From NCBI GenBank assembly GCA_018675975.1, contig JABGXB010000002.1, positions 442,098 to 506,097 of the forward strand: a DNA stretch of 64,000 nucleotides, in the 5' to 3' direction. This DNA is from Candidatus Woesearchaeota archaeon (lineage in GTDB: Archaea; Nanobdellota; Nanobdellia; Woesearchaeales; JABGXB01). Within the stretch, counting starts at the first letter, position 1. Every line of letters starts with the position of its first letter. The notes below the pieces were generated by a model that had not been told where the DNA came from, searched no databases, and saw nothing but the letters and a program-made list of their open reading frames with translations. This document shows positions 1 through 8,402 of this stretch, one piece after another. Position numbers and translations under genes: made by a program.

Positions 1-2
1 TA

Positions 3-92
3 GATCAAAGTGATAAAAAAATAAGAATTCAAATTGATTATTCTGCTTTTGTTATTAGTCAAAATGAATTAACTTTTAATATTAATAACTAA
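3..92 (+). CDS. C-terminal end of an upstream secreted-type protein (partial)
   Basis: An open frame enters from the left edge and ends at TAA, giving 29 residues. The tail has alternating hydrophobic residues typical of a final beta strand (IRIQIDYSAFVIS, then LTFNINN). Its layout matches the end of the next gene (LELKATYDY, then SEQIKFLK), so the two genes are probably tandem paralogs of a secreted beta-sandwich protein. This is inference from a short tail; the rest of the gene lies outside the window. Confidence 0.5.
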   Translation, partial: DQSDKKIRIQIDYSAFVISQNELTFNINN

Positions 93-135
93 TTTTAATA
101 TAATAACTAATCTATTGGTTATTTAGTATTGCAGG

Positions 136-148
136 TAGTTTTATAAAT
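136..148 (+). promoter_or_regulatory. Archaeal TATA box for the 189-1217 gene
   Basis: TAGTTTTATAAAT matches the promoter word repeated through this window (also at 9071 and 40027). It lies about 40 nt before the ATG at 189, which has its own Shine-Dalgarno GGTGAT at 180-185. Confidence 0.6.
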
Positions 149-188
149 AATTTTTCTATATTAAAAGTATAATAAAAGTGGTGATTGA

Positions 189-1217
189 ATGAAATTTACT
201 AAAAGATTAATATTACTTGTATTGATTTTATTTATTTCAGTATTATATGGTTGTACTGAAACTACTAGTGAAAATACAAATATTGAAGCACAAAAAAGAT
301 TTGTTGGTGGATCAAGTGGTGTTGTTACTAGTGTATCAACAGATAAATCTAATAATTTAGTTGGTGTTGGTGAATCATTTTCTTATATGGTTGATGTTAA
401 AAATACTGGTGAATATGATTTACAAGCTAATGATTATATTGTTAAATTATTAATTCCTCAAGACCCTGGTGTTTTTGAAGGTGGTACTTATGGTGAATTA
501 ACATTAAATAATGAAAATGTAGCTTCTGGTACTGGTTTGAATCCTGATGGTAGTACGATACCAAATGGCGAATTTGAAATTAAAACAATACCATTAAAAT
601 GGGCAAGCGTTACTAAACCAGTTGATTATGATTTATCATATAGATATTGTTACAAATATGAAACTCGAGCAGATTCTATTTTATGTAAAAAATCAGATTT
701 ACAAGGTAGAATTTCTGATGATGAAAAAAATACAGGTTGTTCTTATCCTGAATTTGGTAGTAGTATATCACAAACAACTCATAATTCAAATGGACCAGTA
801 CAATTTTCAAATTTAGTTCAAACAATACAAAATGCAGATTCTATGAGATTTACATTTGATTTAAGTATTATTGGTGGCGGTAATGTAGGTCTTGCAGATC
901 AAGGTAGAGATGAATTAACTAGATGCGAATGGAGACCAAATGATGTTACAAGCGATAAGGTTACAGTAACAATTAAATCAGAAGCGGGATTAGTTGAATG
1001 TGATAATTTAAAACAATCAACTCATAGCACTGAAGGTAATTTAGATGTATTAGTTGGTATTGTTGAATTTAACGATGAATCTTCAACTTCTAAAAAAATC
1101 AGTTGTAAATATAAACCTGAAAATATTGGAAATGCGCATGATAATTTAGAATTGAAAGCAACATATGATTATGCTAAAACTGAAACATTATCAGAACAAA
1201 TTAAATTTTTAAAATAA
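189..1217 (+). CDS. Secreted lipoprotein-like beta-sandwich protein
   Basis: The 342-residue protein has a basic start and hydrophobic core (about residues 6-20) ending in a lipobox-like LYGC, so it is probably exported and perhaps lipid-anchored at Cys22. Near residues 55-80 the text resembles CARDB/Ig-like secreted domains (GESFSYMVDVKNTGEYDL). Several Cys in the body could form disulfides outside the cell. The start is set by GGTGAT 4 nt before ATG. It follows the partial paralog ending at 92. The function is unknown; a surface adhesin or S-layer-associated role is a guess. Confidence 0.75.
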   Translation: MKFTKRLILLVLILFISVLYGCTETTSENTNIEAQKRFVGGSSGVVTSVSTDKSNNLVGVGESFSYMVDVKNTGEYDLQANDYIVKLLIPQDPGVFEGGTYGELTLNNENVASGTGLNPDGSTIPNGEFEIKTIPLKWASVTKPVDYDLSYRYCYKYETRADSILCKKSDLQGRISDDEKNTGCSYPEFGSSISQTTHNSNGPVQFSNLVQTIQNADSMRFTFDLSIIGGGNVGLADQGRDELTRCEWRPNDVTSDKVTVTIKSEAGLVECDNLKQSTHSTEGNLDVLVGIVEFNDESSTSKKISCKYKPENIGNAHDNLELKATYDYAKTETLSEQIKFLK

Positions 1218-1232
1218 TTTTTTTTTTTTTTT
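1218..1232 (+). terminator. Oligo-T transcription terminator
   Basis: A run of 15 T directly after the TAA of the lipoprotein gene, the usual archaeal intrinsic terminator. It also separates this gene from the convergent coiled-coil gene. Confidence 0.6.
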
Positions 1233-1236
1233 AGAA

Positions 1237-2469
1237 TTAAGTTAATTTTTTTTCTATTATTTTTTCTATTGCATTAGCAGTATAATTTTCTTTTTCATCT
1301 AATTGATTTTTTAATAGTTTTATTTCATCTTCTAGATCAGAAATCAAATTATTTTTCATTTGAATTTGTAAATCTTTTCCATCTAGGTCAATATTAATCT
1401 TTTTTATTTCATCATTTTTTTTAATTTGACTAGATTCAAATAATGCTGGATAATATTTGTCCTTATCATCATTATTTTTTAATAATTGATGAACACTCTC
1501 AGATAATTTAGAAATGTGTGTATTTAAACCTCGAATTTTATCTTTTAATATTTTATTTTCTTCTTTTAATAATTCAATTATTTTAATTGTTTTTTCATGA
1601 TTATCAATTTCAACATCAAATTCTTTTTTTAAATTTTCATTTTCTCTCAAACCTTCTTGGATTTGTACATTTAATGTAATTTCATTATTTTCATAATTAT
1701 GAAATTTTTGTTCTAGTATTGATTTTTGTCTTTTTTCAATTTCTAAATCTTGAGACATAATTTCATTAATTTTTTTAAATTCTATTACTTTTTCATTTAA
1801 TTCTTTATTATTTTCATTTAATTCTTTATTTTTATTTAAAAAATTTTCAAATTTATACATTAAATCTTTATTTTTTATTACTAGTTCTTCATTTTCTTTT
1901 TGCTCTGTTTCAGTTTCTTCTTTACTTTTATTTATTTCTTGAGCACTATACTCTTCTTTTTTTTCCATTAAATCTATTATTTCTGCATTATTTTGAATTT
2001 TTGATAATTTTTTTCTTAATTCTTGATTTGTATTTAATTCTGATATTAATTGATTTTTAATTTCAAAATATTTTTCTTCAATTTTATTAATTATTATATT
2101 ATATTGCTTTTCTTCTTCTTTATCTAAATTTATTGTATCATTTAATTTATTAATATAATTTTTAATATTATGTTCATTTTCAATATCTTCTTTTTCTTTT
2201 TGTTTCTTTATAATTTCTAATTTTTTTATATTTGGAATTATTTCTTTTATTTTATTTAATATATTTGAATTTTTAGAATTTAGGATTTCTTTAATTTCAG
2301 ATTCTTCTTTATCTGCAAACATATCCTCAATTTCTTCTTTTTCTATTTTTTCCCCTTCATTTAAAAATCTTTTTTCAATTTCTTCTATTTCTTTTTCAAC
2401 TTCTTTATATTGATCCATTTCTTTTTTTTCTATTTCATTAGCAAGATCTTTATGGGTATTAAATTTCAT
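1237..2469 (-). CDS. Long coiled-coil protein
   Basis: The 410 residues are dominated by Glu, Lys, Asn, Leu and Ile with heptad-like spacing over nearly the whole length. There is no signal peptide, no membrane segment and no ATPase motif. Short breaks near residues 330-350 (DDKDKYYPALFESSQ) may separate two coils. It stands alone, divergent from the kinase-like gene at 2551. A structural or scaffolding role is plausible, but coiled coils of this sort cannot be assigned by sequence alone. Confidence 0.7.
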   Translation of the reverse strand: MKFNTHKDLANEIEKKEMDQYKEVEKEIEEIEKRFLNEGEKIEKEEIEDMFADKEESEIKEILNSKNSNILNKIKEIIPNIKKLEIIKKQKEKEDIENEHNIKNYINKLNDTINLDKEEEKQYNIIINKIEEKYFEIKNQLISELNTNQELRKKLSKIQNNAEIIDLMEKKEEYSAQEINKSKEETETEQKENEELVIKNKDLMYKFENFLNKNKELNENNKELNEKVIEFKKINEIMSQDLEIEKRQKSILEQKFHNYENNEITLNVQIQEGLRENENLKKEFDVEIDNHEKTIKIIELLKEENKILKDKIRGLNTHISKLSESVHQLLKNNDDKDKYYPALFESSQIKKNDEIKKINIDLDGKDLQIQMKNNLISDLEDEIKLLKNQLDEKENYTANAIEKIIEKKLT

Positions 2470-2550
2470 ATTTAATATAATTATTATTAACTTTATAAAT
2501 TTGTTTTTTATTACATAAGTGTTTTTAAATGAATAATTTATTTTTATTTT

Positions 2551-3195
2551 ATGAAGTTTGTTTTATATGGTAGGAAAGCATCAGGTAAAAATATAATTTC
2601 TGATATTTTAAAAACAATTTTAAAAAATGACCATAAAATTTTAGATTTTGGTAGTTTTTCAAGGGATCAAGTTAAAACAAATGGTGAATTTTCAGATTAT
2701 TTAAAAAATAATTTTGCTAAAACTGATGATGATGGTCAACCTAATTTTTTTGATGATATCAATTTTAGGATGAAAGCTGTAGAACTTTTTTATAATATAG
2801 GTGGATTTTCAGATGATACAATAAATATTGGTTTGCCGCGTTCAGTTGATCAATTAAAAGAAATATTAAAATTAAGATTAAATCCTCAAGATACATTTTA
2901 TATTTTTTTAAATGTACATGATCAAATTCAAAAAAAAAGATTAATTGAAAGATATAATGATGAGGGTATGAGAATTTGTGAAACAAATGTTCAAAAGACA
3001 TTAGATTTAGATAATATGTTTTTAAAATATTCTAAAGAATTTAAAAATTATGTAATTTCAAATGATTTACCTTATATTGAATTAAATACATCAGTTCAAA
3101 TTGATCAAAATGATTTTGAAAATATAAGTTTTAATAATTTAAAGCAAAAATTAATTGACAAATTGAGTGTATTTGATTTTATCGATTTGAAATAA
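2551..3195 (+). CDS. Adenylate kinase-like P-loop protein, diverged
   Basis: The protein is 214 residues, the size of adenylate kinase. The N-terminus has a P-loop-like GRKASGKN where the family has GxxxxGK(S/T); the last position is Asn. NIGLPRSVDQ stands where adenylate kinases have DGFPR, and RLIERYNDEG resembles the Arg-rich stretch before the lid. The fold is therefore probably that of an NMP kinase. The lost Ser/Thr, which normally binds Mg-nucleotide, argues for altered or weak catalysis. It sits 30 nt before a tyrosine phosphatase-like gene and may be co-transcribed. Confidence 0.6.
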   Translation: MKFVLYGRKASGKNIISDILKTILKNDHKILDFGSFSRDQVKTNGEFSDYLKNNFAKTDDDGQPNFFDDINFRMKAVELFYNIGGFSDDTINIGLPRSVDQLKEILKLRLNPQDTFYIFLNVHDQIQKKRLIERYNDEGMRICETNVQKTLDLDNMFLKYSKEFKNYVISNDLPYIELNTSVQIDQNDFENISFNNLKQKLIDKLSVFDFIDLK

Positions 3196-3225
3196 TTTTA
3201 TTAATCACCCATATTTTTTAAATTT

Positions 3226-3639
3226 ATGAAAATTTTATTTGTTTGTTTAGGGAATTATTGTAGAAGTCCAATAGCTCATGCAATAGCAAAACATATTTTT
3301 CCTAATTGGACTATTGATTCTTGTGCATTATCTCATTGTCATGAAGGTGAACAAATGCATATTAATAGTAGGAAAATATTAAAAAAACATGAAATGTTTT
3401 ATGATGTTATATCTAAACACATTTCAAAAGTTAATATTAAAAATTTTGATTTAGTATTATGTATGGATTTTTCAAATTATGTAAAATTAAATGGTTTGGG
3501 TATTAAATGTGAATATGTAACTTTTTTAAAAGATAATAGTGAAGTTGAAGATCCTTATGGTGAGAATGTTGAATTTTATGAACAAACATATAAAAAAATA
3601 TATAATTCTATTTTAGAACTTAAAAATTATAAAAATTAA
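3226..3639 (+). CDS. Low-molecular-weight protein tyrosine phosphatase family
   Basis: The 137 residues start with the family P-loop CLGNYCRSP (residues 7-15), a CX5R(S/T) phosphatase signature. The second signature is DPYG near residue 109, where Asp is the general acid. The length fits the LMW-PTP/arsenate reductase family. Predicted reaction: hydrolysis of phosphotyrosine or a related phosphoester through a Cys-phosphate intermediate. The true substrate is unknown. It lies 30 nt after the kinase-like gene. Its end overlaps the convergent rfcS by 4 nt. Confidence 0.85.
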   Translation: MKILFVCLGNYCRSPIAHAIAKHIFPNWTIDSCALSHCHEGEQMHINSRKILKKHEMFYDVISKHISKVNIKNFDLVLCMDFSNYVKLNGLGIKCEYVTFLKDNSEVEDPYGENVEFYEQTYKKIYNSILELKNYKN

Positions 3640-4598
3640 TTACAAATATATCCCATGTATGCCAATAATGCATTTAATTGTATATATTGGTCACTTCCTT
3701 CATTCAATCTAAATTCCGTTTCTCCACATTTATCAATTATTTTTAATATTTTCATTTTATCAATTTCTAATTTTAAAACTTCTTTTTGGATTTGTTTAAT
3801 TATATCATTTCCACTAAGGCCAGTTTTTAACATAATATCTAATAATACTCGTTTTGCCTCATAAAAATTAGCTTGAATTGCAAAAGATAATAATTCATTT
3901 AATTCTTTTGGTTTTGCAAGATTTGCCATTGAATATATAGTTTCTTTTGAAAATTTATTTTCTACACTACTAATTGTTTGCATAATATTTTCTAATTTTC
4001 TTGCATCTCCATTACTTATTTCAAATAATGCTTCTTTTTCTTCTTCATTTATTTCTAAATTTTCTTTTTTAGATATCACATCAATTAATTCAAATATATT
4101 TTCTTTTTCTAATGGTTGAAATTTAAATATTGTACATCTAGATTGTATTGGTTCTATTATTTTTGATACATAATTACAAGATAAAATAAATCTACATGTT
4201 AATGCATATGTTTCCATTGTACGTCTTAATGCTTGCTGAGCTTCTTTTGTAAGGGCGTCACACTCATCTAAATAAATAATTTTAAATGGAACATTATTAA
4301 TTGCTTTTGTTCTTGCAAAATCTTTTACTTTTGTTCTAATTACATCAATTCCTCTTTCATCACTAGCATTTAATTCTAAAAAGTTATAATTCCAATTATT
4401 TTCAAATAATTTTTTTGCAATAATTAATGAAGTTGTAGTTTTTCCAACTCCTGCTGGGCCTGAAAATAGTAAATGTGGCATAGTTTTATTTTTAACAAAT
4501 GCTTTTATTTTAGAAATTGTATTTTCTTGACCTTTAACGTCTTCAAAACTTTCAGGCCTATGTTTTTCTACCCAAATTGTGTGTTTATTTTCTCCCAT
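3636..4598 (-). CDS. rfcS: Replication factor C small subunit (clamp loader ATPase)
   Basis: AAA+ protein of 320 residues, the normal archaeal RFC-small length. Visible motifs are RFC box II WVEKHRP, Walker A GPAGVGKT (47-54), Walker B LDECD (110-114) and the SRC arginine-finger box (about 153-155), followed by the helical collar domain. RFC small subunits assemble with RFC large to load the PCNA clamp onto primed DNA. No large subunit is seen here. The gene runs towards the phosphatase gene and lies beside dut, a plausible replication/nucleotide neighbourhood. Confidence 0.95.
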   Translation of the reverse strand: MGENKHTIWVEKHRPESFEDVKGQENTISKIKAFVKNKTMPHLLFSGPAGVGKTTTSLIIAKKLFENNWNYNFLELNASDERGIDVIRTKVKDFARTKAINNVPFKIIYLDECDALTKEAQQALRRTMETYALTCRFILSCNYVSKIIEPIQSRCTIFKFQPLEKENIFELIDVISKKENLEINEEEKEALFEISNGDARKLENIMQTISSVENKFSKETIYSMANLAKPKELNELLSFAIQANFYEAKRVLLDIMLKTGLSGNDIIKQIQKEVLKLEIDKMKILKIIDKCGETEFRLNEGSDQYIQLNALLAYMGYICN

Positions 4599-4634
4599 AA
4601 CATAAGCACATTCAATTCATTTTTAAGTTTATTG

Positions 4635-5054
4635 TTAGAATCTACCAGTGGATCCAAAACCACCATCACTTCGTCCAGTTTCATTTAATTCTTCAACCAT
4701 TTCAATTTCTACTCTTTCGACTTTTTGAATTAAAATTTGAGCAATTTTTTCATATTTTTCAAATGTTTGGGTTTCTAATCCTATATTTATTAGACCAACC
4801 TTAATTTCTCCTCTATAATCTGCATCAATCACTCCACCCATTAAAGTTAATTTTCTTTTATTTGCAACTCCACTTTTATCCCATATTAAACCAACGTGAC
4901 CATTTGGAATTTCAAAACACACTTTTGTATCAATTAATGTATGTTGTCCCGGTTCGATAATTGTTTTTTCTCCGGCAAGTAAATCAATAGCTGCAGCATG
5001 TTCAGAATGATATTTTAAATCTGGCATATTTGGATCTAATGTTTTAATTCTCAT
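4635..5054 (-). CDS. dut: dUTP diphosphatase (trimeric dUTPase)
   Basis: The 139 residues carry all five trimeric dUTPase motifs: HAAAIDL (motif 1), DKSGVA (2), GGVIDADYRGE (3, with the catalytic-water Asp), EKIAQILI (4) and the Gly-rich GRSDGGFGSTGR (5) at the C-terminus. The enzyme hydrolyses dUTP to dUMP and pyrophosphate, keeping uracil out of DNA and supplying dUMP. An ATATAT-type promoter lies about 25 nt before the ATG, consistent with leaderless transcription. It is divergent from the PRC-barrel gene. Confidence 0.95.
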   Translation of the reverse strand: MRIKTLDPNMPDLKYHSEHAAAIDLLAGEKTIIEPGQHTLIDTKVCFEIPNGHVGLIWDKSGVANKRKLTLMGGVIDADYRGEIKVGLINIGLETQTFEKYEKIAQILIQKVERVEIEMVEELNETGRSDGGFGSTGRF

Positions 5055-5154
5055 ATCTTTTTTTGAATATATAGTTTTTATAAGGGTAATGCTTTTGAAA
5101 TTACGATAATTTTATAAATAATTTTCAAGCTATGTAATTATCAAGAGGTATTAT

Positions 5155-5415
5155 ATGGAAGACGAAAAAAGATTATCTAAATCATTACTTGGAAAAACAG
5201 TTGTTTCTGAAACTGGTAAAATTTTTGGAGATGTTGGTGATTTAGTTTTTGAAACTTCATCAGGTGAAATTATGCACGTTGTATTATCCAATCCTGCTAC
5301 TCATGCATTAAAATTAGATTTAGAAAAAGATAAATCTGGAAATATTCTTATTCCTTTTACTGCTGTACTTGCAATTGCAGATTATTTAGTTATTCGTGAA
5401 GAAGATATAATTTAA
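5155..5415 (+). CDS. PRC-barrel domain protein
   Basis: The 86 residues form a single PRC-barrel: LLGKTVVSETGKIFGDVGDL near residues 10-30 is the classic opening strand pair, and the segment ends with an acidic IREEDI. Small stand-alone PRC-barrel proteins are common in archaea. They are thought to act in RNA processing or, as shown for CdpB-type proteins in haloarchaea, in cell division. Which applies here cannot be told. A GAGGT ribosome site lies about 10 nt before ATG, with a TTTATAAAT promoter at about 5111. Confidence 0.8.
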   Translation: MEDEKRLSKSLLGKTVVSETGKIFGDVGDLVFETSSGEIMHVVLSNPATHALKLDLEKDKSGNILIPFTAVLAIADYLVIREEDII

Positions 5416-5422
5416 TTATGTA

Positions 5423-6418
5423 TTAATTATATGTAATAATTTTTTCTTTTAAATTTTTAATTTCATTATCAATATCTATATTTTTATTTATATTATTTAC
5501 ATTAACTTCAATTTGATTTGTAAATGAATTTAATTTAGAATTAGCTTTTACTTCAACCAAATCTCCTTTGATGGTTTCTAATTCATATGTGATTGCATCA
5601 ATATCTTCTTTTAAATTTACTATTTCTTCATCTGTTTTTCCAATTAATTTACAAACTTGTTCTCTAAAAAATGTTGCTCTTATGGTTTCTGTTCCGTCAT
5701 CTAATATTGTAGTAATTACATATGCTATTTTAGGTTTTACTTCTCCATGCACTTCACATTGAAATTTATCTTGAACTAATTTTGCTCTTTTATTACATTC
5801 TGGGCAAATTTCAAAAAACTTTATTGGAAAAATATTTACAATATTTGCCTTAATTTGAACTTTTTGATTTTCTTCTTTTATTTGACTAATATTTACTTGT
5901 TTATAATTTGAAGATTTATTTTTTAATTCTTCAAAAGGTGGTATTGATTCATCTTCTGTTTTTGTAATAGTAGAATAATTTGAACAATGAATTTCTACTG
6001 AATTATTTCTATTTTCTTTTGCATAAGCATTTTGAATACTAATAATATCTCCTTCTTTTATATCTTCAATAGAATCAATTACCTCATTCCAAAGTACAAC
6101 CCTAGTTTTTATATTATTATTTGCACACCAAAGTGATTTTACTCTTCCTTTATTTTCTTCTTTATTAAATTCAATAGTATCATACATATTTAAAATTCTC
6201 AAATTAATATTTATATTTTTCATTCCAGGAATTATCTTATCTGTAATTAATGCACTTCTATTTAATTCTACACCTAATGAATTTGCAATAATAAAAATAG
6301 CACCTTCTTTTGAAATTAAACCATCTAAATCTTCGATTTTCTTTTCTATTTTTTTTTCAACTTCTTCTTTTGAAATATTTTTTTCTGCACATATTTTTTC
6401 TATATATTTATCTATCAC
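5423..6418 (-). CDS. rpa: Replication protein A, single-stranded DNA-binding OB-fold protein with zinc finger
   Basis: The 331 residues have an N-terminal helical region, an OB-fold around residues 65-140 (KSLWCANNN, TRVVLW, KEGDIISI), and a second OB-like part holding a zinc finger C-P-E-C...C-E-V-H (C205, C208, C221, H224). This is the layout of euryarchaeal RPA subunits, which coat single-stranded DNA during replication and repair. The start is GTG, preceded by TTTTATAAAA about 25 nt upstream, so it is probably leaderless. It is divergent from radA across a short control region with repeats. Confidence 0.88.
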   Translation of the reverse strand: MIDKYIEKICAEKNISKEEVEKKIEKKIEDLDGLISKEGAIFIIANSLGVELNRSALITDKIIPGMKNININLRILNMYDTIEFNKEENKGRVKSLWCANNNIKTRVVLWNEVIDSIEDIKEGDIISIQNAYAKENRNNSVEIHCSNYSTITKTEDESIPPFEELKNKSSNYKQVNISQIKEENQKVQIKANIVNIFPIKFFEICPECNKRAKLVQDKFQCEVHGEVKPKIAYVITTILDDGTETIRATFFREQVCKLIGKTDEEIVNLKEDIDAITYELETIKGDLVEVKANSKLNSFTNQIEVNVNNINKNIDIDNEIKNLKEKIITYN

Positions 6419-6485
6419 ATTTTGTGAAAAATTATCTTTTTTATAAAATATTCTTTCATTTTTTAACTATTGTTTTTAATAATAT

Positions 6486-6517
6486 ATTCTGTAGACTGGT
6501 CACTGGACATTCTGTAG
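6486..6517. repeat. Direct repeats between rpa and radA
   Basis: ATTCTGTAG occurs twice (6486-6494 and 6509-6517). Between the copies lies a second direct repeat, ACTGG-TC-ACTGG. The segment is much richer in GC than its surroundings and lies between the two divergent promoters. It may bind a regulator shared by the two repair/replication genes (inference). Confidence 0.4.
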
Positions 6518-6555
6518 TTTTTCTTATAAGTAATTTTTGCTTAGTTAATGTATGG

Positions 6556-6570
6556 CTTGAAAATTTCAAG
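6556..6570 (+). promoter_or_regulatory. Palindrome abutting the radA TATA box
   Basis: CTTGAAAATTTCAAG is a perfect 7-bp inverted repeat around one central base. It ends directly at TTAAATAC (6571-6578), the likely radA TATA element about 25 nt before the ATG at 6599. The position suits an operator or activator site. Confidence 0.5.
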
Positions 6571-6598
6571 TTAAATACTTAAATGGGTGATTATTTTT

Positions 6599-7681
6599 AT
6601 GACTAAAGCAAAAAAAAACTTTGATGATGATACTATAATGAATAATTTAATTAATAATGATAATAATACTGAAGATGATAATTCTTTAAATGAAGAATCT
6701 AATAAAGAATTTAATGAAGGGTCTGAAATTATTAAAAAGAAAACTAATTCAATTCCAACTATTTTTGAATTACCTGGTGTTGGTCCTGCCACTGCTGAAA
6801 AGCTTGAAGCTAGTGGTTTTTCTGATGTCATGAGCATTGCTGTTGCAACTCCATCTCAAATAGTAGATGCCACTGGTATTGGTGAAGCTGCTGCAAGAAA
6901 AATAATCAAATCTGCACGTGATTTATTAGATATGGGTTTTGAGAGTGGTCTTGTTGTTCTTGAAAAAAGAAAAAGTGTAGAAAAAATATCTCTTGGTTGT
7001 TCTTCTTTTGACAATTTATTAGAGGGTGGTTTTGAAACTGGTTCAATAGTTGAATGTTTTGGTGAATTTGGTTCTAGTAAAACTCAAATTGGTCATCTAT
7101 TGGCTGTTAATTGTCAAAAATTAGCTGATGATGCTGTTGCAATTTATATTGATACTGAAAATACATTTAGGCCTGAGCGTATAATTCAATTTGCAAAAGG
7201 TTCTGGATTGGATCCTGACAAAGTTTTAGCAAATATTAGAGTAGCAAAAGCATATAATAGTGATCATCAAATGTTATTAGCTGAAAAAGTTAGTGATTTA
7301 ATTAAAGATAAAAATTTAAATGTAAAAGTAGTCATTATTGATTCTTTAATGGCACATTTTAGAGCTGAGTTTATTGGTCGTGGTTCTTTATCTGAACGTC
7401 AACAAAAATTAAATAAGCATATGAGTGTATTATCTAAATTAGCTGATACTCACAATTGTTGTGTTTATGTAACAAATCAAGTTATGTCTAAGCCTGATAC
7501 TTTCTTTGGTGATCCTACACAAGCAGTTGGTGGTCATATAGTTGCACACGCATCTACCTTTAGATTATATTTGAGAAAAGGAAGAAAGGGTGCTCGTGTT
7601 GCAAAATTAATTGATGCTCCAAATTTACCTGATTCTGAATGTTCTTATTTTGTTGAAGAATCTGGTTTAAGAGACGCATAA
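6599..7681 (+). CDS. radA: RadA recombinase
   Basis: This is the archaeal RecA/Rad51 strand-exchange ATPase. After an acidic N-terminal tail (about 45 residues) comes the helix-hairpin-helix domain (ELPGVGPATAEKL, then ATGIGEAAARKI). The ATPase core follows, with Walker A GEFGSSKT (155-162) and Walker B VVIIDSL. The start is set at the ATG preceded by GGTGAT 8 nt upstream; an in-frame GTG at 6587 overlaps that ribosome site and is rejected. Oddity: Walker A has Ser where GKT normally has Gly. All other regions look intact, so activity is likely. A T-rich stretch follows the stop. Confidence 0.95.
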   Translation: MTKAKKNFDDDTIMNNLINNDNNTEDDNSLNEESNKEFNEGSEIIKKKTNSIPTIFELPGVGPATAEKLEASGFSDVMSIAVATPSQIVDATGIGEAAARKIIKSARDLLDMGFESGLVVLEKRKSVEKISLGCSSFDNLLEGGFETGSIVECFGEFGSSKTQIGHLLAVNCQKLADDAVAIYIDTENTFRPERIIQFAKGSGLDPDKVLANIRVAKAYNSDHQMLLAEKVSDLIKDKNLNVKVVIIDSLMAHFRAEFIGRGSLSERQQKLNKHMSVLSKLADTHNCCVYVTNQVMSKPDTFFGDPTQAVGGHIVAHASTFRLYLRKGRKGARVAKLIDAPNLPDSECSYFVEESGLRDA

Positions 7682-7709
7682 TTTTTTTATTTTATAATCT
7701 TTTTTTAAA

Positions 7710-8336
7710 TTAATTATCTAATAATGCTTTTTGACAAAGTTCTTCTGGGAACGCACAATCTTCTTTTTTTTTATCAAGTTTAAATGGTTCAACTTCTGAA
7801 TTTGGCCATGTAAATCTTGGTTGAAAATCATGAATTAAATATAGAACTGCTCCAGTTAATTGATGATTATTTATTGAAGTTAAATAGTCTGCTAATCTAT
7901 TTGTTGCATTTACAAATTCTTGATATTCTCCTCCACCTTTTTTCATCCTCATTTTTAATATTGAATTATATGTGGATGGGGACGTTTCAAATAATCTTAA
8001 TTTACTTTTTGTACTTTCAAGTGTCATAGTCTGAAATGATTGTGCTTGGCTATGCAAATATTCTGCAAGATCACAAATATTAAATTCACTATCTTCTCTA
8101 GTTTGTTTAATTGACTTACCAATTAATTTTGAATTAACACCAAATAAATGTAATTTATATCTGTCAATATTTTGACCTAATGAAAAATTTAATTGGGATG
8201 CTTCTTCATCTTCAAGAATTCCTATTTTTTTCATTACATCTCTTTCATTAGTAATTAATTCTTTTATTTCATTTCTTAAAAATAAATAATTTTCTAAACC
8301 TTTTAATTGTGTTAAATAATATAATTCATTTTCCAT
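7710..8336 (-). CDS. Conserved-looking hypothetical cytoplasmic protein
   Basis: The 208 residues are mostly helical with no signal peptide and no recognised motif. The C-terminal third (QPRFTWPNSEVEPF) contains Trp and Pro unlike a coiled coil, so a folded domain is likely. An ATATATAAAAC promoter stands about 25 nt before the ATG, implying its own leaderless transcript rather than co-transcription with rps2. I cannot assign a function. Confidence 0.7.
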   Translation of the reverse strand: MENELYYLTQLKGLENYLFLRNEIKELITNERDVMKKIGILEDEEASQLNFSLGQNIDRYKLHLFGVNSKLIGKSIKQTREDSEFNICDLAEYLHSQAQSFQTMTLESTKSKLRLFETSPSTYNSILKMRMKKGGGEYQEFVNATNRLADYLTSINNHQLTGAVLYLIHDFQPRFTWPNSEVEPFKLDKKKEDCAFPEELCQKALLDN

Positions 8337-8402
8337 AAATAGTTTTTAGAGTTTTGTTTTATATATTTTTATATGATTTTATTTATATTTAGAAATATCT
8401 TA

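Noticed and set aside
622-816. Plus-strand frame of 64 codons inside the lipoprotein gene
   Set aside because: Out-of-frame shadow of a well-supported signal-peptide protein, with odd composition and no start signal.
6587-6598. GTG start four codons before the radA ATG
   Set aside because: It overlaps the GGTGAT ribosome site that serves the ATG at 6599.
6571-6837. Minus-strand frame over the radA start
   Set aside because: Antisense shadow of the RadA N-terminal region, which has clear helix-hairpin-helix motifs on the plus strand.
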